Origin: Luteibacter pinisoli
Lineage (GTDB): Bacteria; Pseudomonadota; Gammaproteobacteria; Xanthomonadales; Rhodanobacteraceae
NCBI RefSeq assembly: GCF_006385595.1
Contig: NZ_CP041046.1
Location: 4,230,501-4,294,500, forward strand
Reading direction: 5' to 3'
DNA length: 64,000 nt
Position 1 is the stretch's first letter, and each line of letters starts with the position of its first letter. The position numbers were made by a program, and so were the translations under genes. Below the pieces are notes generated by a model that worked only from the letters and a program-made list of their open reading frames with translations, did not search any database and had not been told where the DNA came from. This document shows, piece after piece, positions 32,614 through 41,809 of the stretch.

Positions 32614-35600
32614 CTTGACCCCTCTCTGCTGTTCTTGCTCTCCAAAGCCGGGCTCTTGATTGTCCAGTTCATATCGGGCCGATACATGCAGTTCAAACCT
32701 TGACAGCTATGAGGATTTACGGAGCCGCCGAACACATCAGCAAGCCCCTTGATCGCGCCCCAGAAGTTACTCTGCGAGGCACCCGGGATGTGGATGGAGC
32801 TAGTTGGATCCAAGTAGGGCGACGGAAACACGTTCATTCCGACAAGAGAAGACACAGGATCATTCGGATGATCAAGGAACGTCAGCTGCGCATGCGAAAT
32901 GTTCTCTCTGCCAATCAGGTCATAAATCTCCTTACCTGTGATGGTCTTCATCGAATCGACAAGCGGCGTGGGACGCACTGCTGCCCCGAAGACAGCGACA
33001 CTAAGTTTAGGATTGATGTATCCCGCGTCAACTGACTGGAATAGCGCGTTCCGGGTTGTGATACTTCCCAAGCTATGACCAAGCACGTTAAACGCACCGC
33101 TGCCACGGGCGACGATCGCAGATGCCAGTGCAGTGGACGTAGCGGAGTATTCGCCGTTGAGCGGCGAGATGAATTTGTCCCATCCTGCCTGCATCAAATC
33201 AGACAGTCCGCCATGTGTCTGATTGTACTGAAGATAGAACGTCGTATTCTCTACGTCGGGATCCGCGCGTTCCGTGTAGCCCACGAAAAGCTGTGATGCC
33301 CTGGCAAGGTCATTGAGGATTCCATTTGTCGCGAGATTGCGTGCGTCGGAAGGAATGGTATCGACTAACTCAATCGTGTAGCCATGTTTCTTCAGCGCGG
33401 CAATACGCTCCTCAGATCCCACACCCTGTCCTGTGGGCAACTCCCAGTCGCCTTCGAGATTATCCTCCGACCAAGCACCCAGCTTCGGGTTACCGCCGGC
33501 ACAATCGGAAACTGGACGCGTGCAGGTCACCTTGACCGCCTGAGTCTCATTGAATCCCTTGCCCGCACTGGTCCATGCATCGCCAACGCGAGCGATCGCA
33601 CCCGTCGTGGCGAGGTACTTGAGGTCGACGTTCCCGGAAAGTACTGATGCTCCCAGGGCATTGACGGTCTTTACCGTCGAAGGGCTCCAGCTCGGATTAT
33701 CACGCTCTCTAGCTTTTGCGAATGCCGCCATGCGGAGAGCCTGGCCATCAGCATCCTTGCCAGCTGCCTCGGCTTCGCGCGCTCGATTGTTGAGATCAGC
33801 AATTTCCTTGTTCTTTTGGGCCTCGCGAGCATCGTAGACTGCGTCGGTCACGGCGTTAGCCGTGCCAAGCACCGCGCCGATGAGCTCCTTTTTCTCGGCC
33901 ATCTTCTTGGGATCGTAGGCGACGACCTGGCCGCCTACCGAGGACGGGTCGCGGCTGATGTCACTGACGCTGCCGTCGCGGATCACAAGGGCGCCCTGGG
34001 CGATGGCGCTTTTCGTGGTGCCTTCGCGCGACTTATCCATTGGCATCTGCAGGCTGGTGCCACCCATGCTCACCTTTTGCTCGCCGCGCGCGTTGCCGTT
34101 GTAGCTCCCGGCTACCGTGACGCCTGAGGATTCGTAGCTCGACTTGTTCTTGATTGACTCGTAGGAAAGCGATCCCGTGTTGAGCACGTTCTTCGATGCA
34201 TCCGCGGCGCTGTCGAGGACGGCGCCGGCGAGGTGGGTATTGCCACCGACCGCGAGCTGGAATCCACCGTCTCCAGTGCGGATGCCGGTTACCTCGTTCA
34301 CACTTTCAAGGTGGCCTTTCGCTTTGTTGCTCGAGAAGTTCGCGCTTCCGCCGTAGCCATAGACGAACGTGCCACCCATCTGCTTCTGCTTGCTGGCATA
34401 GTCATCCGTATCCTGCTCACTGCGCAGGGTGAGGTTTCCGCCCACGACGCCGACCACTTGGTTTGCGGCCAACAGGCCGCCCTGAATCGTGGTGTTGTTT
34501 CCGCTGATGATCTGGAGCGTATTCGAGGCATTGATCGTGCTCTCGGCATGGGTGACGCCGTTGCCGGTCGCCTTCCCCTTACCCGTCGCGGCCGTGACAT
34601 AGATGCCAGTCTGCGATCCGACCGAGAATCCGATCTCGCCGCTGCCGTTCTTGTTGGTGCTTTTGTTGGAGTGATTTTCTGCCTGGCTAAGAATGTTCAG
34701 GTCACGGGCCGCAGCGAGGGCAATGTTTGAGCCATCGAGATGACTTCCCACGATATTCAGGTCCCCGCCCGTCGCGGCGATGGCAAGGTTGCCGCCAGCA
34801 CGCAGGTTGCTTCCAACGGCTGTTTCGGCGTGCGTCTTGCTGTCGCTGCTCACGCTACTGGCGCCGATGCCGATCCTCAGGCTTACTCCAGCATCTGAAG
34901 CGGCACCCGATGCCGATGCGGCTTCCACAGCCTGCGCACCACCCGCATACGCACCGTACGCACTGGCCGCGGCACCTGCCGCGTAGAGCGCCTTGAGGCG
35001 ACTGTCTTCGACCTGGCCTGCGCGCTTTGACATGCCGTAGGCCGCCTGTGCCGCCGAGACCACGCCTCCGGTCAAGCCAAGGTGGATGCCTGCCGTCTGC
35101 TTTTTGTACGTTTCGTGCGTGTCGGTCGTCGCCAGCGCCGCGTCGATCGTCACATCCTTGCCGATGATGGCGGTGTCCCGCGTGGTCAGTACGTCGCTGC
35201 CGGTGATATGCACCAGGTTCCCCGCGCTCAGCACCACATTGCCATCGGTGCTACCAACGAAGCTTCCGGTCGGCGTGCTGTCTGTCTGTTCGTATCCGGT
35301 CTGCTCCTTGGAGGCGCCGATCATCACGCTGAAGCCACCGCCGGACATCACGCCGGACTTGCTGACCGTACGGTCGTGGGTTTCGCTGTGCGTGGTCTCG
35401 GCCGTGCCGATGGTCAGGTTGTTGCCTGCCGCCATCACCACGTCTCCGGTGGCGCCGATCTGGGCGCCATGCGTGGTGATGTCGTGTCCGGCGGCCACGG
35501 CGACCGTGTCGCCACTGATCAGCGTGCCGACGGCGAGGTTGTCCAGGCTGGCGTCGAACGTCTTCTTGGTCGTGCTCGACGTGGCGCCGGACTTGACGCT

Positions 35601-38600
35601 CTTGGCGCGCTGCTCCCAGGTGTGTCGCTCCTGACCTGCATTGAGGCTGATGTCACTTTTCGCAGCCAGAGCCACACCACCCACGTCGCTGGTGATCGCT
35701 GCCGCCGTGGCACGGATGTCGTGCCCTGCGCTTACGCTGACGCCGCGGTTGCTAGTCAGGGACGTGCCGGCCAGGGCCTCGTCCATCGTGCGGGTCTGGA
35801 CGGCCTTCGTGCCGTCCTTGCCATGGCTTTCGCTGCGATACGTGTCCGTGACGGCGTTAAGAACAACGTCACGGCCCGCGCTAACGGCAAGCTGGTCGCC
35901 CGCTTTGACCCTCGCGCCCTCGCTCACGACATCGCGACCAGCCGCGAGAACGGCGTTGCCGCCCGCCTCAACGGTCGACACGGAATGCACGGTGCTTTCG
36001 CTGTTGTACGTCCCGCCCTGCACGGCTGCGGTCTGGCCAACGGCACTGAGGCTGAGGTCACGCCCGGCGGCCAGCGCCGCATCGCCGCCGGCCTTGACCG
36101 ACGTCGCGGCGAGCGAGAGGTCGCGCTTGGCGGAAAGCACCATATCGCCACCCGATGTCACCAGCACGTTACCGAGCGCAAGATCGCGGCCCGCGCTGGC
36201 AGCAAGGTCCCCAGTCGCTGCGATCGATCCGCCCGAGGCAAGCCCGAGGCGCGCCGCATCGAACGGCGCGATGGCGTCGCCAAGCTTCAGTCCGCCCAGG
36301 TCGACGCGGCCAATATCCGCACCACTCCGAATGTCATTACCCGCCGCAAGACTGACATTCCCACCCTTGATCACTCCGCCATTCAGGATGTCCTGCGCGG
36401 CAGTAACACTTAGATCACCACCCGCCGTGAGGTTGCCCGCATTGAGCAGCGTGCCCGCCTTGAGGCTGGCGTCACCGCTCGCTGCAATCGTCCCGGTGTT
36501 CGTCAGCGCACCGGACGCATCCAGCACCACCGACTTACCCGACAGGATCGCCCCGCCCTGCGCCACTTCCTGCGCGTGGGCGGCGGAGAGGTACACCACG
36601 GGTACCAGCACCTTCTCGCCGTTGACCTCCTGGCTCACCATCCAGACGATGTCCTGGGTGAGGCCGGCCATCTGCTCGGCCGTCAGCGCGACGCCGACGG
36701 CTAGCTGGACGTCACCGGCCGCCTCCACGCCGGCATCCATCAGCGCGCGGTACTGGGCCATCGCGTCGGTGTTGTCGGTCAGGTAACGGCGGCCGGTAAG
36801 CGAGGTGATCTGGTCGAGCACCATGCGCTGTTCGTAGAAGCCGTCACCCAGGCGCTTCATGAAGCGCGTGCCGTCGAAACCGAGGCGGCTCATCAGGTAG
36901 TCACTGCCGAGGAAGCCCGCTTTGCTGGCGAAGCGTGGGTCGGTCTCGATGAGGTAGGGGCTGCCGCTGCCTGGGTGCGTGGTGTACAGGCCGCTGGCCG
37001 GCAGGCGGATCTGGCCTGCCGGCGCGTCCGGGCTGCCAATACTCTGCGAGCCGGGACGTGGGCCCGCGTGGCTGTTGCCGGAGTCGTCGCCCAGGCCGCC
37101 AAGGTCGACGTCGCCGCCCGCGTGGCCGACCGCGCCGGGGCCCTTGCCGATCACGTTGCCACCGCCGGCGTTGGCGCCCAGCTGCACGCCGATGATTGGC
37201 TTGCCATCGGCGCCGACGGTGGTGTTCTCGATCGCCTCGCCGTGGAATTCCAGGGCGCCGCCTGCCGTCATCCGCGAGGCCAGGCCCTGGCCCGGATCGA
37301 TCGTGATCCACGCCGGGCGCTGGCCATCACCCAGGGCAATGGTCGAGGTGCTGCTGCCCTTGCCGTAGATGCGGAAACCATCGGGCACCCAGCGGCGCGG
37401 ATCGTGTACGAGGGCCTCCCAGCCCACGCCGTATGACGAGACCGTCCGCACCGTGCCCGTGGGCGCCCAGGCGATATTGCGGATGATCTCGCCGCCGATG
37501 GCGGTGTCACCCGGGCCCACGGCACCCTGGCCGGCGCCGTTGATAACGAGGTTGTTGCCGGCGGCGACGGTGGACTTGTCGTTGGTCACCGAGCCGGACA
37601 TCACGATGTCGGTGCCGCCGACGATGCGGCCCTCCGCGCTGGTGCGCTTCAGTCGCTCGTACGACACCAGCGTATCGACGAAGCTGCCTTCGAACGATGT
37701 AGGAATGCCGCCATCCTTGCGAAAGCCGATGCAACGGTGGTTGTCGTAGCCATTGCTCTCGCAATACGCGCGGGCGAGTTCGACCTCTTCCGCGGAGACG
37801 ACCTGTGAAGGGTCGATGTTCGGCGGCCGGTGGTTCGGATCCGGATCGTTATACGCGTAGCGCACCACGGGACCACTCGACTGGCTCACCGCGCCGTCGG
37901 CGAGGTGCACGGTCTCGGTCTCGAAGACGCGTCGCTCATTCGTGATCTGGTTCGCGGCCAGCGTCACGCGCTGGTCGGCTTCGATGCTTCCGGATCGGTT
38001 GATGATGGCCTGCGTGCGGCTGCCCGCGTCATCGGCGGCGATGAAGATATCGCCGAGCGCGAACACCATGGCGTCGCGATTGAGGAACGTGCCACCGACC
38101 AGCAGGCGGACATCCTGCGTTGCGGCGATCAGCGCGGACTGATAGGCCGCGTTGTCCGTGGCATCGCCAAGGTCTGCACCGTTGGTGAGGTTGTTGGCGC
38201 GGACGGTGATGGTGTCACCGATCATCGAGCCGGTGTTGTCGATATCGGTACCGTTGACGGCAAGGCTGTCGCCTTCAAGGCGACCGCGGTTGGTGACGCG
38301 CCCGCGCGAATTAAGCGTGGTGGCGGCGCTACTGACCCGCGCGCCGGCACCATTGTCGATGGACGCCGCATCGATGGTCAGCGCACCCACGCTTTCCAGC
38401 GTGGCGCCATCGCTGTTGTAGAACGCGCCGCCCAGATGCAGGCCGAAATGGCGATTCGCCTTGTACTGGCTGCCGGCGCCGTTGACGAAATCGCCAGGCA
38501 AGCTGATATCGAGGTCGCGACCGGCGATCACGCGGCCACCGCCACGGATGCCGCCGGAGAGCGAGAGTGCCACGTCGCCGTTGGACGACGCGTTGCCCTC

Positions 38601-41600
38601 GAGATTCTCCAGCCACGCCAGCGTGAGTGCCAGGCGAGCGCCCGCACCGAACTCGCCGCGGATGTTGGTAAGGACGGCACCGCCGTTGTGCCAGTCGAGC
38701 GTACCCGCGGCATACACGTTGCCACCGGTGTTGAGAATGTTCCCCGTGCTTAATGCGAGATCGCTACCCGCGACCAGGCGGCCGCCGCCGTTGTCGATCG
38801 ATGCGCCGCTGACCGTCACGTTACCCTGGCCGCCCAGGGTGCCATCACGATTGTCGATGGCACCCCCGATGTTGAGACGTGTCTGCCCCGCGCCACCGTT
38901 GGCGATGCGGCCCCCGACATTCGTCAGCCAGCCGCTGCTCACGGTCAGCTCCGCAGCGGCATCGCCGCTGCCACCCTCGATGCGACCGCCGTCGTTGTCC
39001 AGTACGGTGCCGGCAGCGACCGACAGGGTTCCCATCGCCTGGATGGCGCCCCGGTTGACGAGGTGGCCGGCAGCGGCGACGGTGGCGCTGGTGCCGGCAT
39101 AGAGCTGGCCCGCATTTTCCAGGGCACCGGCGCGTACCCACAGGCCGCCGTTGCCGCCGATGAAGCCACCGCCGCCATTGCTCAGCGCGTTGGCGATGCC
39201 CAACCGGATCATGTCGCCCGAGACTCCCTTGATCTGGCCACTGCCGTTGGCGAGTGAGCCGGCATCGAGGGTGAGCGCGCCGCCGGACTGGATCACGCCC
39301 GCGTCGTTGGACAGCGTACCCGCGGAAGTCACCGCCAGCATGCTGCCGACAAGCGTACCGCCATCGTTGGCGATGCTCGCCGCCTTGAGCGTGATGTCCT
39401 TCGCCAGGCTGATCGTGCCCCCGGTCGAATCGAGCGCGCCTTGCGCGTCAAGATCCAATGCGCCGTTTCCGACGATCCGGCCGAGGCGGTTGGCGATGCC
39501 AGCATCGCTGCGCATCGTAAGCACGCCATCGCCGGCGTGCTCGATAGCCCCCTCGTTATTGACGATAGACGACGCGCGCACGGTGACATGCTTGCCGTTC
39601 GAGGTGATGCGGCCGCGGCTGTTGTCGAGGCCACCCGCGACAGAAAGCACCTGATCGGCCGAGCCCGTCTGGGTGATCGTGCCGTCCGTGTTATCGAGGC
39701 TCCCAGCAGTGATGGCCATCGTGCCACCCTGCAATGCGCCACCACGATTGCTGATGGCGCCGGCGGCCTGGAGCGCCAGCGCACCCGCGGTCGCCACGTT
39801 CGCGCTCCCGGTATCGATGCCGCCCTCGCGTGCGGTAAGCGAGATATCGCCCGCCGTGCGAAGGCGGGCCTCGGTCAGGTCCAGCGACGCGGCCGTGAGC
39901 GTGAGCCCGCTTGCCGCCAGCGTGTCGCCGTGGACCGAGAGCGCACCCGCGACGGCCGCGTCAATGATGCCCGCCGAGCCAAGACTGCCGTCTGCCTGGA
40001 TGCCCGCGCCCAGCACGCCCGACGACACAAGCGTCCCGGCGTTGAGCATCAGGTTACCCCTTGCGGCCGTCGTACCCGTGTTGGTGAGCCTGTCCGCAGC
40101 GGCCAGGGTCACGTTGCCCGCGTCGGAAAGCAGCTTGCCGCTGTTGCGAAGGTCGCCAGCCACATCGACGGCGAGGTCGCCCCCGGCGCGCAGCGTGTTG
40201 ACGTTGTCGAGCGCCCCGGCCCGCACGCCCAGGTTGCCCGCCGCGTAGACCTGGCCGGCGTTGTCCATGACACCGTCGACATCGAGCGCCAAGCCACGCT
40301 CCGCATACAGCACGCCTTCCGCACCGAGGGAGAACGAGGTGGCGGAAACGGCCATGTCGCCACCGGACTGCCAGTGGCCGTGATTCGTGATGCCGGCGGC
40401 ATGCGCCGATGTGTCTCCACCGGAGACGAGGGTGCCGCGGTTGAGCAGCGTGCGCGTGGCCCACAACGTAGCCGCGCCTGCCAGGCTGAGACGACCGCTG
40501 TTTTCGATGTCGCCACCTTCGAGCCGGGCGGCAGCACCGGCGATGACCGTGCCGGCGTTCTGCATCGTGCCACTTGCCTGCAGCAACAGTCCGGCGCCCG
40601 ACTCGATGCCGGCCTCGTTGGTGATATCGCCCGCACGCAGGGCTAACTGCTTTCCTGCATACACATCGCCGGCGGCTGCATTGCCGAACCCGGCGGCGTG
40701 GATGTCGAGCGAACCACCCACCGCGTAAAGCTTGCCGCGGTTGTCCAGCGACCCGCCAGCGCGAAGCGCCGCGTCGTTTGCCGCGTAGATCGTGCCGGTG
40801 TTATCGATGGCCCCCGCTGTGGCGATAGTTACGTTGCCACCCGCCGCCAGGGTCCCGCTATTGGCCAGGGCCGCGGCCTGGATACCGAGCTGTCCCGTTG
40901 AGGACGTTTTGCCGGTCAGTTCGAGACGGCCGGCCTGGGTGATGGTGAAGTCACCGCCCTGCGTCGCCAGTTCGCCCGCATTACGCACGCCGACGCCGGC
41001 TTCCGTTCCCACCAGGCGGATCTTGTTGGCATACATGCCACCCAATGCGGCCACGTCGAGGCTGACGCCCGCCGCGCCTTCGCCGGCGATGGCCCTGGCG
41101 TTGAGGCTGGCGTAGTCCACCTCGTTGGCGCCCGTGACGACGTTGAGTTCGTTGGCCCATGCCTTCGCGTTGGCGGCCACGGTGCGTGCGATGAGATCGA
41201 GACGATCGGTACCGGCGGCATTCAACCCGGCGCCGTCAATTGCGAGATGGCCCCGCGTGACGCGGAAGGCCGCGAGGCTGCCGTCGCCGCCGAACAGCGG
41301 CGTACCGGTCACCATCGTGCCGCGCGAGGTATTGATGAAGCCGCAGCCATCGCAGCTGATGCCGTTGGGGTTGGCGATGACCACTTCGGCGCGCTGGCCC
41401 GCGACTTCGGTGAACCCGCGCAGCTGCGACGCGTTTCGGGACGTCACTTCGTTGACGATGATCCGGGCGGACGCACCGTTCGCAAGATTCGGGTTGCCCA
41501 CGATGTAGCCCGCCTGCTGGGCCTGGCTTACCGCACCGCTGTTGTTGAGCACCAGGCCGCGCGAGTCGACGTTGAAGTCGTGGTACTGGTTGTGCGACAC

Positions 41601-41792
41601 GCCGCGCTGGTTGGGCGCCACGATGTTGACGACAGGCGTGCCATTGGCGGCGGGGTCCACGCCCGGGGCGTGGGGCGAGCCCGCCGCAGGAGCGACCTGC
41701 GCCTGCGCGGCGACGGGGCCACCAGCCAGGGCAACGAGGATGGCAAGCGCAAGCGACTGGGCCGTGCCGTGGGGAAAAGAGAGGCTCTTCAT
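32610..41792 (-). CDS. Two-partner secretion exoprotein (TpsA, FHA/CdiA-like) with lipase-like C-terminal domain
   Basis: About 3060 residues. Signal peptide (about 1-34), then a TPS secretion domain with VIANPNGISCDGCGF near residue 140. Next come about 1300 residues of filamentous-haemagglutinin repeats (units such as AGGDL.V, N.G.L.AG, DNRG), a central non-repetitive segment, and FHA-2 type repeats to about 2600. The last 250 residues differ: NVLGHSLGSITTRN near residue 2905 carries a GxSxG elbow, with FLDHPNDPVSS (about 2975) and SSIHIPG (about 3003) as possible acid and base. No VENN motif. The start at 41792 lies 17 bases after tpsB. Likely a cell-surface adhesin or contact-dependent toxin. 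Confidence 0.88.
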   Translation of the reverse strand: MKSLSFPHGTAQSLALAILVALAGGPVAAQAQVAPAAGSPHAPGVDPAANGTPVVNIVAPNQRGVSHNQYHDFNVDSRGLVLNNSGAVSQAQQAGYIVGNPNLANGASARIIVNEVTSRNASQLRGFTEVAGQRAEVVIANPNGISCDGCGFINTSRGTMVTGTPLFGGDGSLAAFRVTRGHLAIDGAGLNAAGTDRLDLIARTVAANAKAWANELNVVTGANEVDYASLNARAIAGEGAAGVSLDVAALGGMYANKIRLVGTEAGVGVRNAGELATQGGDFTITQAGRLELTGKTSSTGQLGIQAAALANSGTLAAGGNVTIATAGAIDNTGTIYAANDAALRAGGSLDNRGKLYAVGGSLDIHAAGFGNAAAGDVYAGKQLALRAGDITNEAGIESGAGLLLQASGTMQNAGTVIAGAAARLEGGDIENSGRLSLAGAATLWATRTLLNRGTLVSGGDTSAHAAGITNHGHWQSGGDMAVSATSFSLGAEGVLYAERGLALDVDGVMDNAGQVYAAGNLGVRAGALDNVNTLRAGGDLAVDVAGDLRNSGKLLSDAGNVTLAAADRLTNTGTTAARGNLMLNAGTLVSSGVLGAGIQADGSLGSAGIIDAAVAGALSVHGDTLAASGLTLTAASLDLTEARLRTAGDISLTAREGGIDTGSANVATAGALALQAAGAISNRGGALQGGTMAITAGSLDNTDGTITQTGSADQVLSVAGGLDNSRGRITSNGKHVTVRASSIVNNEGAIEHAGDGVLTMRSDAGIANRLGRIVGNGALDLDAQGALDSTGGTISLAKDITLKAASIANDGGTLVGSMLAVTSAGTLSNDAGVIQSGGALTLDAGSLANGSGQIKGVSGDMIRLGIANALSNGGGGFIGGNGGLWVRAGALENAGQLYAGTSATVAAAGHLVNRGAIQAMGTLSVAAGTVLDNDGGRIEGGSGDAAAELTVSSGWLTNVGGRIANGGAGQTRLNIGGAIDNRDGTLGGQGNVTVSGASIDNGGGRLVAGSDLALSTGNILNTGGNVYAAGTLDWHNGGAVLTNIRGEFGAGARLALTLAWLENLEGNASSNGDVALSLSGGIRGGGRVIAGRDLDISLPGDFVNGAGSQYKANRHFGLHLGGAFYNSDGATLESVGALTIDAASIDNGAGARVSSAATTLNSRGRVTNRGRLEGDSLAVNGTDIDNTGSMIGDTITVRANNLTNGADLGDATDNAAYQSALIAATQDVRLLVGGTFLNRDAMVFALGDIFIAADDAGSRTQAIINRSGSIEADQRVTLAANQITNERRVFETETVHLADGAVSQSSGPVVRYAYNDPDPNHRPPNIDPSQVVSAEEVELARAYCESNGYDNHRCIGFRKDGGIPTSFEGSFVDTLVSYERLKRTSAEGRIVGGTDIVMSGSVTNDKSTVAAGNNLVINGAGQGAVGPGDTAIGGEIIRNIAWAPTGTVRTVSSYGVGWEALVHDPRRWVPDGFRIYGKGSSTSTIALGDGQRPAWITIDPGQGLASRMTAGGALEFHGEAIENTTVGADGKPIIGVQLGANAGGGNVIGKGPGAVGHAGGDVDLGGLGDDSGNSHAGPRPGSQSIGSPDAPAGQIRLPASGLYTTHPGSGSPYLIETDPRFASKAGFLGSDYLMSRLGFDGTRFMKRLGDGFYEQRMVLDQITSLTGRRYLTDNTDAMAQYRALMDAGVEAAGDVQLAVGVALTAEQMAGLTQDIVWMVSQEVNGEKVLVPVVYLSAAHAQEVAQGGAILSGKSVVLDASGALTNTGTIAASGDASLKAGTLLNAGNLTAGGDLSVTAAQDILNGGVIKGGNVSLAAGNDIRSGADIGRVDLGGLKLGDAIAPFDAARLGLASGGSIAATGDLAASAGRDLALGNVLVTSGGDMVLSAKRDLSLAATSVKAGGDAALAAGRDLSLSAVGQTAAVQGGTYNSESTVHSVSTVEAGGNAVLAAGRDVVSEGARVKAGDQLAVSAGRDVVLNAVTDTYRSESHGKDGTKAVQTRTMDEALAGTSLTSNRGVSVSAGHDIRATAAAITSDVGGVALAAKSDISLNAGQERHTWEQRAKSVKSGATSSTTKKTFDASLDNLAVGTLISGDTVAVAAGHDITTHGAQIGATGDVVMAAGNNLTIGTAETTHSETHDRTVSKSGVMSGGGFSVMIGASKEQTGYEQTDSTPTGSFVGSTDGNVVLSAGNLVHITGSDVLTTRDTAIIGKDVTIDAALATTDTHETYKKQTAGIHLGLTGGVVSAAQAAYGMSKRAGQVEDSRLKALYAAGAAASAYGAYAGGAQAVEAASASGAASDAGVSLRIGIGASSVSSDSKTHAETAVGSNLRAGGNLAIAATGGDLNIVGSHLDGSNIALAAARDLNILSQAENHSNKSTNKNGSGEIGFSVGSQTGIYVTAATGKGKATGNGVTHAESTINASNTLQIISGNNTTIQGGLLAANQVVGVVGGNLTLRSEQDTDDYASKQKQMGGTFVYGYGGSANFSSNKAKGHLESVNEVTGIRTGDGGFQLAVGGNTHLAGAVLDSAADASKNVLNTGSLSYESIKNKSSYESSGVTVAGSYNGNARGEQKVSMGGTSLQMPMDKSREGTTKSAIAQGALVIRDGSVSDISRDPSSVGGQVVAYDPKKMAEKKELIGAVLGTANAVTDAVYDAREAQKNKEIADLNNRAREAEAAGKDADGQALRMAAFAKARERDNPSWSPSTVKTVNALGASVLSGNVDLKYLATTGAIARVGDAWTSAGKGFNETQAVKVTCTRPVSDCAGGNPKLGAWSEDNLEGDWELPTGQGVGSEERIAALKKHGYTIELVDTIPSDARNLATNGILNDLARASQLFVGYTERADPDVENTTFYLQYNQTHGGLSDLMQAGWDKFISPLNGEYSATSTALASAIVARGSGAFNVLGHSLGSITTRNALFQSVDAGYINPKLSVAVFGAAVRPTPLVDSMKTITGKEIYDLIGRENISHAQLTFLDHPNDPVSSLVGMNVFPSPYLDPTSSIHIPGASQSNFWGAIKGLADVFGGSVNPHSCQGLNCMYRPDMNWTIKSPALESKNSREGSR

Positions 41793-41809
41793 GGGATGTG
41801 CCGATCCGT

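Noticed and set aside
32610..34000. Classical CdiA VENN/pretoxin junction in TpsA
   Set aside because: No VENN-type motif is found before the C-terminal domain, so I describe the protein as TPS exoprotein with a lipase-like end rather than a standard CdiA.
34200..41300. CRISPR-like or DNA-level tandem repeats in tpsA
   Set aside because: The repetitiveness is protein-level FHA repeat structure. There are no constant direct repeats with unique spacers, and no CRISPR array is seen anywhere in the window.
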